A stretch of 64,000 nt of DNA from Site-B1 sp963827785 (GTDB lineage: Bacteria; Bacteroidota; Bacteroidia; Flavobacteriales; Flavobacteriaceae): positions 1 through 64,000 of the forward strand of contig CAWHCT010000007.1 of the NCBI GenBank assembly GCA_963827785.1. The letters run 5' to 3'. Shown piece by piece: positions 1 through 6,960 of the stretch. Made by a program: the position numbers and the translations under genes. The first letter of the stretch is position 1. Every line of letters begins with the position of its first letter. The notes under the pieces are model-generated. The model was not told the DNA's origin, searched no databases, and saw nothing but the letters and a program-made list of their open reading frames with translations.

Positions 1-22
1 GTTAATTTAAAAACTTAGAATT

Positions 23-548
23 ATGAAAAAACTTATTATTGGTTTATTGGCTTTAGGATTAACCAACCTATCTTTCTCCCAGGTAAATAATGATGGGATC
101 GGCAGAAGTAGAACTTGAGGGTGTAGTTGTTACAGCACCTAACTACAATTATTTAAATGAAGTATTAGATAAAAATGCTTCTGAGAAGATTAAAGATATG
201 CAAATGGAAGTGGCAACATTCAATATAAAAAATCTAGAAAATTATGATCCTGAAGTTGAAGAGTATCAAGTAATATTCAATAGAACCAATGGTAAAGTGA
301 TTGCTATTTATGATAATGACGGTGATATTGAAAGTTCTTTTGAGAGATATAAAAATGTTATTGTACCTCGAAAGGTTCTATCAAATATCTTTATGGACCA
401 TTATGGATGGGAATTAATAAAAGATACTTATCAAGTTTCTTATAAAAAAGACAAAGAGGTTAAAAAAGTTTATAAAGTTCAATTATTGAATGGTGACCTA
501 AAAAAGAACTTAAAATTAGATCATGAAGGAAGATTCGTTTCAAATTAG
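23..548 (+). pseudogene. Secreted small protein, copy 1, frameshifted
   Basis: Same gene as the copies at 977 and 1928, but with one extra G at 101-102 ('GATCGGCAG' where the others have 'GATCGCAG'). The ATG at 23 therefore gives the signal peptide MKKLIIGLLALGLTNLSF and then leaves frame. The rest of the protein is open from an internal ATG at 90 and would lack the export signal. The total length of 526 nt is one more than a multiple of three, consistent with a single insertion. It may be a pseudogene, a cytosolic variant if the internal start is used, or a sequencing error. The remainder matches copy 2 except for K-to-N changes and the C-terminal residue. Confidence 0.85.
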
Positions 549-601
549 GTAGAATTTTCAATCTTAATTTGTGATTAAAACTTAATTAAGTTAGTAATGA
601 A

Positions 602-630
602 AACGCGAGTAAGTTACTCGCGTTTTTTTA
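602..630 (+). terminator. Rho-independent terminator after copy 1
   Basis: Inverted repeat AACGCGAGTAA / TTACTCGCGTT (602-612 with 614-624) followed by a T run. The same hairpin follows copies 2 and 3 and the gene at 3785. Confidence 0.9.
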
Positions 631-709
631 TTTTTCAAATCAAGATCTAAAAACCTTTTTTACATAAAATATCATTTGCTGTATTTGTAATAATGAAAAG
701 AATTTTATT

Positions 710-865
710 GGCACTACACGTGTAGTAGTTAATCGTCAAATACAGGAATTTAAAAAAGAAGGCATCCTTAAAGTAGAAAGAAAATACTTAGAAATACTTG
801 ATTTACAACTGCTTATCAATAAAGTTAAACCTTTTCCTTTTCAACAAATTCAACTTAGCCGTTAA
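710..865 (+). pseudogene. Crp/Fnr regulator remnant (last 51 codons)
   Basis: Reads in frame as GTTRVVVNRQIQEFKKEG and on to LINKVKPFPFQQIQLSR then TAA. This matches the helix-turn-helix end of the intact regulator at 2949-3656 (GTTRAVINRHLQEFKKEG), but the C-terminal tail differs. The source was therefore probably a paralogous regulator gene, not the neighbour itself. Nothing of the cNMP-like domain remains. It lies directly upstream of the promoter of copy 2, in the same relative place as the intact regulator upstream of the gene at 3785. Confidence 0.88.
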
Positions 866-896
866 CTCCTAAAGTTTTGTTAAAATGCCAATACAT

Positions 897-940
897 GCTA
901 CCTAGGTAGCAAGGATCATTTTATATATCAATTAGATTTA
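897..940 (+). promoter_or_regulatory. Predicted Crp/Fnr-type operator and -7 box for copy 2
   Basis: Perfect palindrome GCTACCTAGGTAGC at 897-910 and a -7-like box TAGATTTA at 933-940. Their centres are 33 bp apart, which would put the operator near -40, the class II activator position. The start codon is at 977. Operator, box and spacing are conserved at 1848-1891 and 3697-3746. Inference from sequence only. Confidence 0.6.
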
Positions 941-976
941 CAATGCAATTAATAGTTAATTTAAAAACTTAGAATT

Positions 977-1504
977 ATGAAAAAACTTATTATTGGTTTA
1001 TTGGCTTTAGGATTAACCAACCTATCTTTCTCCCAGGTAAATAATGATGGGATCGCAGAAGTAGAACTTGAGGGTGTAGTTGTTACAGCACCTAACTACA
1101 ATTATTTAAATGAAGTATTAGATAAAAATGCTTCTGAGAAGATTAAAGATATGCAAATGGAAGTGGCAACATTCAATATAAAAAATCTAGAAAATTATGA
1201 TCCTGAAGTTGAAGAGTATCAAGTAATATTCAATAGAACCAATGGTAAAGTGATTGCTATTTATGATAATGACGGTGATATTGAAAGTTCTTTTGAGAGA
1301 TATAAAAATGTTATTGTACCTCGAAAGGTTCTATCAAAGATCTTTATGGACCATTATGGATGGGAATTAATAAAAGATACTTATCAAGTTTCTTATAAAA
1401 AAGACAAAGAGGTTAAAAAAGTTTATAAAGTTCAATTATTGAAAGGTGACTTAAAAAAGAACTTAAAATTAGATCATGAAGGAAGATTCGTTTCAAATTG
1501 GTAG
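977..1504 (+). CDS. Secreted small protein of the MKKLIIGL family, copy 2
   Basis: 175 residues. It has an N-terminal signal peptide of about 19 residues (MKKLIIGLLALGLTNLSFSQ), then a mature domain with a variable front and a conserved rear: VPRKVLSKIF, YGWELIKDTYQVSY, KVYKVQL and a C-terminal KLDHEGRF. The pattern 'P..V...I...Y..W.......Y.V.Y......YKV.L......K.D..G' resembles PepSY-like (BLIP-like) secreted domains. Function unknown. Relatives in databases have, as far as I recall, sometimes been labelled nicotinate-nucleotide adenylyltransferase; no nucleotidyltransferase HxGH motif is visible here, so I reject that. One base fewer than copies 1 and 3 at the stop (AATTGG instead of AATTAGG) adds a terminal Trp. 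Confidence 0.85.
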   Translation: MKKLIIGLLALGLTNLSFSQVNNDGIAEVELEGVVVTAPNYNYLNEVLDKNASEKIKDMQMEVATFNIKNLENYDPEVEEYQVIFNRTNGKVIAIYDNDGDIESSFERYKNVIVPRKVLSKIFMDHYGWELIKDTYQVSYKKDKEVKKVYKVQLLKGDLKKNLKLDHEGRFVSNW

Positions 1505-1553
1505 AATTTTCAATCTTAATTTGTGATTAAAACTTAATTAAGTTAGTAATGAA

Positions 1554-1583
1554 AACGCGAGTAAGTTACTCGCGTTTTTTTAT
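1554..1583 (+). terminator. Rho-independent terminator after copy 2
   Basis: Stem AACGCGAGTAA / TTACTCGCGTT followed by seven T; same hairpin as after copy 1. Confidence 0.9.
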
Positions 1584-1660
1584 TTTTCAAATCAAGATCT
1601 AAAAACCTTTTTTACATAAAATATCATTTGCTGTATTTGTAATAATGAAAAGAATTTATT

Positions 1661-1816
1661 GGCACTACACGTGTAGTAATTACTCGTTAAATACAAGAAT
1701 TTAAAAAACAAGGCATCCTTAAAGTAGAAAGAAAATACTTAGAAATACTTGATTTACAACTGCTTATCAATAAAGTTAAACCTTTTCCTTTTCAACAAAT
1801 TCAACTTAGCCGTTAA
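1661..1816 (+). pseudogene. Second Crp/Fnr regulator remnant
   Basis: Collinear with the remnant at 710-865 and the same length (156 nt). It carries further decay: the codon after ITR (for NRQ in the first remnant) is TAA, so it is interrupted in the recognition helix. It sits directly upstream of the promoter of copy 3. The extra damage compared with 710-865 shows it is evolving without constraint. Confidence 0.85.
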
Positions 1817-1847
1817 CTCCTAAAGTTTTGTTAAAATGTCAACACAT

Positions 1848-1891
1848 GCTACTTAGGTAGCAAGGATCATTTTATATATCAATTAGATTTA
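1848..1891 (+). promoter_or_regulatory. Predicted Crp/Fnr-type operator and -7 box for copy 3
   Basis: GCTACTTAGGTAGC at 1848-1861 (5-bp arms GCTAC/GTAGC, 4-nt centre) and TAGATTTA at 1884-1891, centres 33 bp apart, start codon at 1928. Same geometry as at 897-940 and 3697-3746. Confidence 0.6.
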
Positions 1892-1927
1892 CGGTGCAAA
1901 TAATAGTTAATTTAAAAACTTAGAATT

Positions 1928-2452
1928 ATGAAAAAACTTATTATTGGTTTAATGGCTTTAGGATTAACCAACCTATCTTTCTCCCAGGTAAATAATGATG
2001 GAATCGCAGAAGTAGAACTTGAGGGTGTAGTTATTACAGCACCTAACTACAATTATTTAAATGAAGTATTAGATAAACACGCTTCTGATAAGGTTAAAGA
2101 TCTTCAAATGGAAGTGGCAACATTCAATATAAAAAATCTGGAAAATTATGATCCTGAAGTTGAAGAGTATAAAGTAGTATTCAATAGATATAATGGTAAA
2201 GTGATTGCTATTTTTGATAATAATGGTGATATTGAAAGTTCTTTTGAGAGATATAAAAATGTTATTGTACCTCGAAAGGTTTTATCAAAGATATATACGG
2301 ACCATTATGGATGGGAACTAATAAAAGATACATATCAAGTTTCTTATAAGAAAGACAATGAGGTTAAAAAAGTTTATAAAGTTCAATTATTGAATGGTGA
2401 CCTTAAAAAGAACTTAAAATTAGATCATGAAGGAAGATTCGTTTCAAATTAG
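1928..2452 (+). CDS. Secreted small protein of the MKKLIIGL family, copy 3
   Basis: 174 residues with a signal peptide (MKKLIIGLMALGLTNLSFSQ). Same architecture as copy 2, with scattered substitutions in the mature part (for example VKDLQMEVA for IKDMQMEVA, IYTDHYGW for IFMDHYGW). Most changes lie in the middle and the C-terminal YKVQL...KLDHEGRF block is unchanged, so the protein looks maintained by selection and not freely drifting. It has its own operator and promoter upstream and its own terminator, so it is a single-gene transcription unit. Function unknown; presumably periplasmic or extracellular. Confidence 0.85.
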   Translation: MKKLIIGLMALGLTNLSFSQVNNDGIAEVELEGVVITAPNYNYLNEVLDKHASDKVKDLQMEVATFNIKNLENYDPEVEEYKVVFNRYNGKVIAIFDNNGDIESSFERYKNVIVPRKVLSKIYTDHYGWELIKDTYQVSYKKDNEVKKVYKVQLLNGDLKKNLKLDHEGRFVSN

Positions 2453-2505
2453 GTAGAATTTTCAATCTTAATTTGTGATTAAAACTTAATTACGTTAGTA
2501 TTGAA

Positions 2506-2534
2506 AACGCGGGTAGATTACTCGCGTTTTTTTT
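2506..2534 (+). terminator. Rho-independent terminator after copy 3
   Basis: Stem AACGCGGGTA / TACTCGCGTT with one G-T wobble, loop GAT, followed by eight T. Confidence 0.85.
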
Positions 2535-2948
2535 ATTTTTCAAATTAAGATCCAATAACGTTTTTAGCATGAAATATCATTTGCTGTGTTGTATTAATGA
2601 AAAGAAATTATTACTACTGAGCGCCAATTTCAAATTCTTGTTAGCCTTGTTCATAATAATTTTCAGCACCTCTTTTAATATTAATGACTTCTAACATCCT
2701 TTTACCTTCAATAATTTTCGAATCTCCTTATTAATTAATATGTGCCCTCTTAGCAGAATTTTGTTTAAACCAAACTATCTGTTCTAATAACTTATAAGAA
2801 TAATGTAATTCTAAACCTTAAATTATAGTTAAATAAAATGTCAGAATAACCAACATGATCTTTATTTGTATAATTTTATTATCATAAAATAACCCCAATA
2901 TTTTGATAATAAACATTCTGGAGCAATTAATTCATTAAATCTGTTTTT
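2535..2948. other. Gene-free stretch between copy 3 and the Crp/Fnr gene
   Basis: The first ~85 bases match the tails of units 1 and 2; similarity then ends. I see no convincing coding sequence in the rest. An inverted repeat TTTTAT-TATC-ATAAAA lies at 2874-2889, about 60 bp before the regulator start. It has the same 5-6 / 4 / 5-6 shape as Crp/Fnr sites, but I find no good -7 box at the usual distance. Confidence 0.5.
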
Positions 2949-3656
2949 ATGAATATAGCTTTAGAAAAAAATTCATTCTACCTTGATATTCTTCGCAACA
3001 ACACTCTTTTTAAGGATGTTCCACAAGCATCCCTGGAGAAATTATTGGCGATTTCTACAGCACAAATGTGGAACAACAAAACAAGTATTTTAAATACAGA
3101 TAAAACATTATACACATTTTATATAATCATTTCAGGTAAGATCAAAGCCTATAATGTTGATAAAGAAAATAATCGACATCTTACACTATTTATATTAACG
3201 GATCATGATGCCTTTGATGTTTGCACTTTGGTTAATGGTTGCTCTCATCGGGTTTTCTATGAAACATTAAGCACAACTGAGTTGTTGGCCATTCCTATTT
3301 ATCAGATGAAGAATTGGGTTAATGACAACATTTATATCTTGCAATCATTTCTTCACTATTTAATAAACAAGATACATGCTTTGGAAGAATTTGCAACGGA
3401 TGTTTGTTTGGAAGATACTTCAACCAGATTAGCAAAACTCCTGATCAAGCATATGAATGCAAAAACATTTCAAATTCAATTAATAGGTGATTTATCCCAT
3501 TATGAATTAGCCGAATTGATTGGAACTACACGTGCCGTAATTAACCGTCATTTGCAGGAATTTAAAAAAGAAGGAATAGTGAAAATCGAACGAAAATATA
3601 TAGAAATCATAAATTTACCACTTCTTCTCGATAAAGTAGCGATTACAAATTCTTAG
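2949..3656 (+). CDS. Crp/Fnr family transcriptional regulator
   Basis: 235 residues. Residues ~15-125 form the cyclic-nucleotide-binding-like beta-roll (LFKDVP, ISGKIKAYNVDKENN, LTLFILTDHDAFD). A dimerisation helix follows (~130-160), then a winged HTH at ~185-220 (YELAELIGTTRAVINRHLQE, KEGIVKIER). No N-terminal Cys cluster of the E. coli FNR type is present, so oxygen sensing by an FeS cluster is not supported. The gene directly precedes the secreted paralogue at 3785, and remnants of sister regulators precede copies 2 and 3, so regulator and secreted gene form a recurring pair. I infer it controls the GCTAC-n4-GTAGC operators in front of these genes. Effector unknown. Confidence 0.88.
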   Translation: MNIALEKNSFYLDILRNNTLFKDVPQASLEKLLAISTAQMWNNKTSILNTDKTLYTFYIIISGKIKAYNVDKENNRHLTLFILTDHDAFDVCTLVNGCSHRVFYETLSTTELLAIPIYQMKNWVNDNIYILQSFLHYLINKIHALEEFATDVCLEDTSTRLAKLLIKHMNAKTFQIQLIGDLSHYELAELIGTTRAVINRHLQEFKKEGIVKIERKYIEIINLPLLLDKVAITNS

Positions 3657-3696
3657 GCTTTTAAAGCCATCTATCATAAATTTTTCTTAAAACTTA

Positions 3697-3746
3697 AAAA
3701 TTGCTACTTAGGTAGCAATTTTCATTTTGAATACCTGTTAGTTTTA
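3697..3746 (+). promoter_or_regulatory. Predicted operator (long inverted repeat) and -7 box for the gene at 3785
   Basis: Inverted repeat AAAATTGCTAC-TTAG-GTAGCAATTTT at 3697-3722 with 11-bp arms and a 4-nt centre, and a -7-like box TAGTTTTA at 3739-3746; centres 33 bp apart. The hairpin ends in a short T run and could also act as terminator of the regulator gene that ends at 3656. Conservation of only the GCTAC core and of the distance to the -7 box at the other two copies favours an operator. Confidence 0.6.
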
Positions 3747-3784
3747 CTACGCAATTAATAGTTTAATTAAAAACTTAAAAAATT

Positions 3785-4330
3785 ATGAAAAAATTAATTA
3801 TTGGTTTAATGGCTATAGGTCTTACCAGCCTATGTTTCTCCCAAAACAATTCTAATGGGATTGCAGAAGTACAACTTAAAGGTGTAGTTGTTTCAGCAAT
3901 AAATAATAGTTATTTAATTGACGTTCTCGATGTAAGCACCTCCCCAAGAGTTAGACAATTACAGTTAGAGGCAGCAAAATTTAATATCAAAGACGCTAAA
4001 GGCTATGATTCTAATATTGAATCGATTCAAGTGGTTTTCAAACAATCAACTGGAAAGAAACAACCAAGGGATATAATTAAAGCTACTTATGATAAAAATG
4101 GAACAATTACAAGTGCTGCAGAAAAATTTAATAATATTATTTTACCAACTGCTGTAAGATCAGGTATTTTTAAGGATCATAATGGATGGGAAATGAAAAA
4201 AAACAGCTATCAGGTTTCTTATAGACCAGGTAAAGAAGTTAAAAAAGTTTATAAAGTGCAGTTAAAAAAAGGTAAACTAAAAAAGAATTTAAAACTAGAT
4301 TCTGATGGACGATTCCTCAAATTAAGTTAA
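3785..4330 (+). CDS. Secreted small protein of the MKKLIIGL family, diverged copy 4
   Basis: 181 residues, signal peptide MKKLIIGLMAIGLTSLCFSQ. Clearly homologous to copies 1-3 (NNSNGIAEVQLKGVVVSA, DHNGWEMKKNSYQVSY, EVKKVYKVQLKKGKLKKNLK, DSDGRF) but strongly diverged in the middle, with an insertion around SIQVVFKQSTGKKQPRDIIK. It lies 128 bp after the Crp/Fnr gene on the same strand, separated by the operator-like repeat. This pair probably shows the ancestral arrangement from which the tandem array arose. Function unknown; secreted. Confidence 0.85.
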   Translation: MKKLIIGLMAIGLTSLCFSQNNSNGIAEVQLKGVVVSAINNSYLIDVLDVSTSPRVRQLQLEAAKFNIKDAKGYDSNIESIQVVFKQSTGKKQPRDIIKATYDKNGTITSAAEKFNNIILPTAVRSGIFKDHNGWEMKKNSYQVSYRPGKEVKKVYKVQLKKGKLKKNLKLDSDGRFLKLS

Positions 4331-4353
4331 AATCAAATTAATTTAGTAATCAA

Positions 4354-4384
4354 GACGCGAGTAAATTACTCGCGTTTTTTTTTA
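4354..4384 (+). terminator. Rho-independent terminator after copy 4
   Basis: GACGCGAGTAAATTACTCGCG hairpin followed by nine T, the same element as after copies 1-3. Confidence 0.9.
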
Positions 4385-4440
4385 TTTGAACCTTTAAATC
4401 AATGTAAAATTAGACTAAACCTAAAAGATCAAAATTTTTA

Positions 4441-5388
4441 TTACTCTATTAAACCTCTTACTATTTCTTTAGTTGGTAAAATTTCTTTAGTATGTTCAAT
4501 ACTCGGTCCCGCGACCCAGACCGTTTTATAGGTCACTTTAGTAGCTGCATTTTTTGTCGCGTTCATGCCTATTGAAAATCGGATCATCTTCACCCACTTT
4601 TTAAGTTTTTTATTCTTGTTCAGGACCGATTCTATCCAGGTTTGTTTGGTTCCAATTTTTTGAACATAAGGTGTATTGATAACTGTACAAGGTGTTCCTG
4701 AAATTCGTTCTGTCATTATAATATCATCTGCACCATATTCTACACAAGCCTGTTTATATTCATCGGTAACATTTGCTTCTTTTGAAGCTATAAAAGGACT
4801 GCCAACCGAAACGCCATCAGCACCATAGCTTAACATCCTGTCGACATCAGCTTTACATCCAACACCTCCCGCTGATATGACAGGAATGTTGCAATTCTTT
4901 ACTAGTTCTATTATCAAATCTTCCGGTGACATATTACCTCTATGTCCTCCAGCCTCATTATTTACAGCAATTACCGCATCTGCACCAAGTTCTTCTACTT
5001 TTTTTGCAAATTTTAGATCAACAACATCACAAAAAACCTTTATCCCAACTTTATGCGCCTGGTTTATTGTTTCTTCCGGACTGCCTAACGAAGTAATAAT
5101 AAAATCGCAACCCTCTTCACATATTACTTCAAGCTGACCTTTATATTTAATGTTGGATTTATTAACGATCAAATTAAATCCGAATGAACCTCCTTTAACC
5201 TTAGCGGCTTTCAATTCCTTTAAGGCAACTCTTAATTCATCCAGTGTCCTGTAATTTAAAGCCGGAATACATCCTGCAATTCCACTTTTCATGGCTTCAA
5301 TAACCATTGAAGTATTCGAGACTAAGAACATGGGCGCTTGAATAATTGGGTGTTTAATATTTAATAACTGCTCCAATCTTGTTGACAT
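4441..5388 (-). CDS. Nitronate monooxygenase family flavoprotein
   Basis: 315 residues from the ATG at 5388 (MSTRLEQLL). An upstream TTG at 5409 would add MPLNHLH, which the family does not have, so I chose the ATG. TIM-barrel FMN enzyme of the 2-nitropropane dioxygenase/NMO family: HPIIQAPMF at the N-terminus, NEAGGHRGN and AGGVGCKADV-DRMLSYGADGVSVGSPF near the phosphate-binding end. Expected to oxidise alkyl nitronates or a related substrate with O2; the true substrate cannot be told. Transcribed towards copy 4. Confidence 0.87.
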   Translation of the reverse strand: MSTRLEQLLNIKHPIIQAPMFLVSNTSMVIEAMKSGIAGCIPALNYRTLDELRVALKELKAAKVKGGSFGFNLIVNKSNIKYKGQLEVICEEGCDFIITSLGSPEETINQAHKVGIKVFCDVVDLKFAKKVEELGADAVIAVNNEAGGHRGNMSPEDLIIELVKNCNIPVISAGGVGCKADVDRMLSYGADGVSVGSPFIASKEANVTDEYKQACVEYGADDIIMTERISGTPCTVINTPYVQKIGTKQTWIESVLNKNKKLKKWVKMIRFSIGMNATKNAATKVTYKTVWVAGPSIEHTKEILPTKEIVRGLIE

Positions 5389-5471
5389 ATGTAGATGATT
5401 TAATGGCAAATATAATAAAATAGGCTACTAACATAGTACTAGTTATTTCATTTGCATAAAGTATTGAAAAT

Positions 5472-5515
5472 ATGATTTTTATCATTGCATGAATGATATT
5501 TAATAGTTAAATTTT
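5472..5515 (+). promoter_or_regulatory. Predicted FNR-type site and -7 box for the gene at 5541
   Basis: Perfect inverted repeat ATGAT-TTTT-ATCAT at 5472-5485 and TAAATTTT at 5508-5515; centres 33 bp apart. The identical 14-mer recurs at 21712-21725 in front of another gene. Confidence 0.6.
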
Positions 5516-5540
5516 ATTATCAATTAAAAAACGTTTAATC

Positions 5541-6050
5541 ATGAAAAAATTAATGCTAGGTCTATTAGTATTTGGGCTTACCACCCAGTTTATGCTGTCA
5601 CAGGTCATTAAACCTATTGAATTATCAGAAGTTAATGTATCTGTTAATTACAAATATTTGGATGCTATTGATAACAAAGAAGTAGCATTACCTGTGAAAA
5701 TGCTAGAAGAAAAAGTTGCCTTTTTCAACTTAAAAGAATCTGACCTTTACAGTGACGAGTATGATACTTATCAAGTGTCATTCTATATTCCGGAAGGAAA
5801 AATTGTTGCTGCCTATAACAGTGATGGGAAAATATTGCGAACCATTGAACGATTTAAAAATATAAAACTTCCTAAATCAGTTACTATAGCCATAACTAAA
5901 AGATTCCCTAATTGGGCTATAGTTGAAGATGCTTATAAAGTAAATTATTATGGCTTAAGCGGAATCGCCCAAAAACAATATAAGGTAAAACTTAAAAACA
6001 AGGACAAAAGAATGGTTGTCAAACTTGATGAAGATGGTGAATTTCTGTAA
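5541..6050 (+). CDS. Secreted small protein of the MKKLIIGL family, copy 5
   Basis: 169 residues, signal peptide MKKLMLGLLVFGLTTQFMLS. Belongs to the same family as the tandem array but to a second subfamily shared with the gene at 6376: LSEVNVSVNYKYLDAI, VSFYIPEGKIVAAYNSDGK, LRTIERFKNIKLP, WAIVEDAYKVNYYG, KQYKVKLKNK. The common features are an N-terminal YKYLDA/YNYLNE motif, a hairpin ending in DGK/DGD, an LP/VP turn, a conserved W, and YKV.L near the end. Function unknown. Its own terminator (6068-6110) follows, and its promoter carries the ATGAT-n4-ATCAT site, unlike copies 2-4. Confidence 0.83.
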   Translation: MKKLMLGLLVFGLTTQFMLSQVIKPIELSEVNVSVNYKYLDAIDNKEVALPVKMLEEKVAFFNLKESDLYSDEYDTYQVSFYIPEGKIVAAYNSDGKILRTIERFKNIKLPKSVTIAITKRFPNWAIVEDAYKVNYYGLSGIAQKQYKVKLKNKDKRMVVKLDEDGEFL

Positions 6051-6067
6051 TCCAATAATTTAACTTT

Positions 6068-6110
6068 AAAAAAGAAAAGCGCAATAAAAATATTGCGCTT
6101 TTCTTTTTTT
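6068..6110 (+). terminator. Strong terminator after copy 5
   Basis: 19-bp perfect stem (6068-6086 with 6091-6109) with an AAAA loop, core AAGCGCAATA / TATTGCGCTT, A-rich left and T-rich right flank. Confidence 0.92.
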
Positions 6111-6230
6111 AATATTTTCCTTTTTAACTGCTTATTACTTCTGTTTTGGGATAAAGTTTATTTCACATTAGAACATAATCAACCCTATTTTAGATCTATT
6201 TTCTATAGTTTAATAATAATATCAATTTAT

Positions 6231-6338
6231 TATGCATGCATAGCACCTGATTATCAATATGTTAAATAATTTCAATGTTAATTTATTGTAAACAACTGAT
6301 TTTCATGACATTTATCATTTTTTTATTATGCATGCATA
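6231..6338. repeat. Two identical 12-bp palindromes TATGCATGCATA
   Basis: TATGCATGCATA at 6231-6242 and again at 6327-6338, 96 bp apart and both upstream of the gene at 6376. The second lies between the FNR-type site and the -7 box. The 325-bp gap from 6051 to 6375 holds the terminator, these palindromes and the promoter, and no gene that I can see. Confidence 0.6.
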
Positions 6339-6348
6339 GTTAATTTAG
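6306..6348 (+). promoter_or_regulatory. Predicted FNR-type site and -7 box for the gene at 6376
   Basis: TGACATTTATCA at 6306-6317 (ATGA/TCAT arms when extended by one base each side) and TAATTTAG at 6341-6348, centres 33 bp apart. The -7 box has one mismatch to TAnnTTTG. Confidence 0.5.
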
Positions 6349-6375
6349 ACTCCATAAAACACAATTAATTTAATC

Positions 6376-6873
6376 ATGAAAAAATTAGTCATTGGTTTAT
6401 TTATTTTTGGATTAACCACCCAAGTCTTTTCTCAGGTAATCGAATTATCTGAAGTGAACGTTTCCGTAAATTATAAATATCTGGATGCCATCAATTGTGA
6501 TCAAGTTGCGGTACCCGTGAAGACCCTTACAGAGCAGGTTTTAAATTATGATGCAACTAAAGGTGATTTATATGACGATGATTTCAATACCTATCGTGTG
6601 TCATTTTATATTCCGGATGGAAAGGTTGTTGCTGCATATGATAAAAACGGAAAAATATTACGCACCATTGAAAAATATAAAAATATTAGGTTACCTCAAC
6701 AAGTATTGCAAACAGTTGCCGAAAAATATCCTAAATGGGCGATAGTAGAAGACGTTTATGAAGTGAATTTCCATTGTGAAAAAGGTATTGTTAAAAAACA
6801 ATATAAAATTAAACTTCAAAATGAGAATAAAACAGTTAATATAAAAACCGATGTTTTGGGTAATATTATTTAA
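6376..6873 (+). CDS. Secreted small protein of the MKKLIIGL family, copy 6
   Basis: 165 residues, signal peptide MKKLVIGLFIFGLTTQVFSQ. Close to copy 5 (ELSEVNVSVNYKYLDAI, VSFYIPDGKVVAAYDKNGK, LRTIEKYKNIRLP, WAIVEDVYEVNFH, KKQYKIKLQNE). Copies 5 and 6 together with copies 1-4 make six family members within 6.9 kb, each with its own terminator and promoter. Function unknown; secreted or periplasmic. The rear half again fits the PepSY-like beta pattern, which I can only suggest. Confidence 0.83.
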   Translation: MKKLVIGLFIFGLTTQVFSQVIELSEVNVSVNYKYLDAINCDQVAVPVKTLTEQVLNYDATKGDLYDDDFNTYRVSFYIPDGKVVAAYDKNGKILRTIEKYKNIRLPQQVLQTVAEKYPKWAIVEDVYEVNFHCEKGIVKKQYKIKLQNENKTVNIKTDVLGNII

Positions 6874-6891
6874 CCTGTTATTCCATATAAT

Positions 6892-6922
6892 AAAAAACGC
6901 AACCAATTTGGTTGCGTTTTTT
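6892..6922. terminator. Bidirectional terminator between copy 6 and dnaK
   Basis: AACGCAACCA-ATT-TGGTTGCGTT stem with A run before and T run after, placed between two convergent genes, so it can serve both. Confidence 0.9.
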
Positions 6923-6960
6923 AATTTGTAACACTCAGAATACTGTTGTGATTCTACATA

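Larger units (their letters stand above)
23..2620 (+). repeat. Three tandem ~950-bp units carrying secreted small-protein genes
   Basis: Three head-to-tail units with start codons at 23, 977 and 1928 (periods 954 and 951). Each holds leader, gene, CGCGAGTA hairpin terminator and a tail. Units 1 and 2 are almost identical over their whole length including the tail (1-976 against 955-1927), which implies a recent duplication; unit 3 has diverged further inside the gene. Similarity of the third tail fades near 2620, just where units 1 and 2 jump into the 3' end of a Crp/Fnr gene. This indicates that a deletion of regulator sequence came before amplification. Confidence 0.92.

Noticed and set aside
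23..2620. The tandem units as a pure assembly artefact.
   Set aside because: Unit 3 has many substitutions and each unit has private indels, so at least two units must be real; only the exact copy number stays open.
2640..2948. Possible minus-strand gene fragment (RGAENYYEQG) between copy 3 and the regulator.
   Set aside because: Short, interrupted by stops and without start or family match.
3697..3722. The long inverted repeat as nothing but the regulator's terminator.
   Set aside because: Possible, but its GCTAC core and its distance to the -7 box are kept at two other promoters where the terminator-like flanks are lost.
4877..5137. 86-codon open frame antisense to the nitronate monooxygenase gene, and similar antisense frames under dnaK, the MACPF gene, dsbD, lpd, katG, ftsK and ribB.
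   Set aside because: No family features, and each lies within a well-supported gene on the other strand; shadows of coding sequence.
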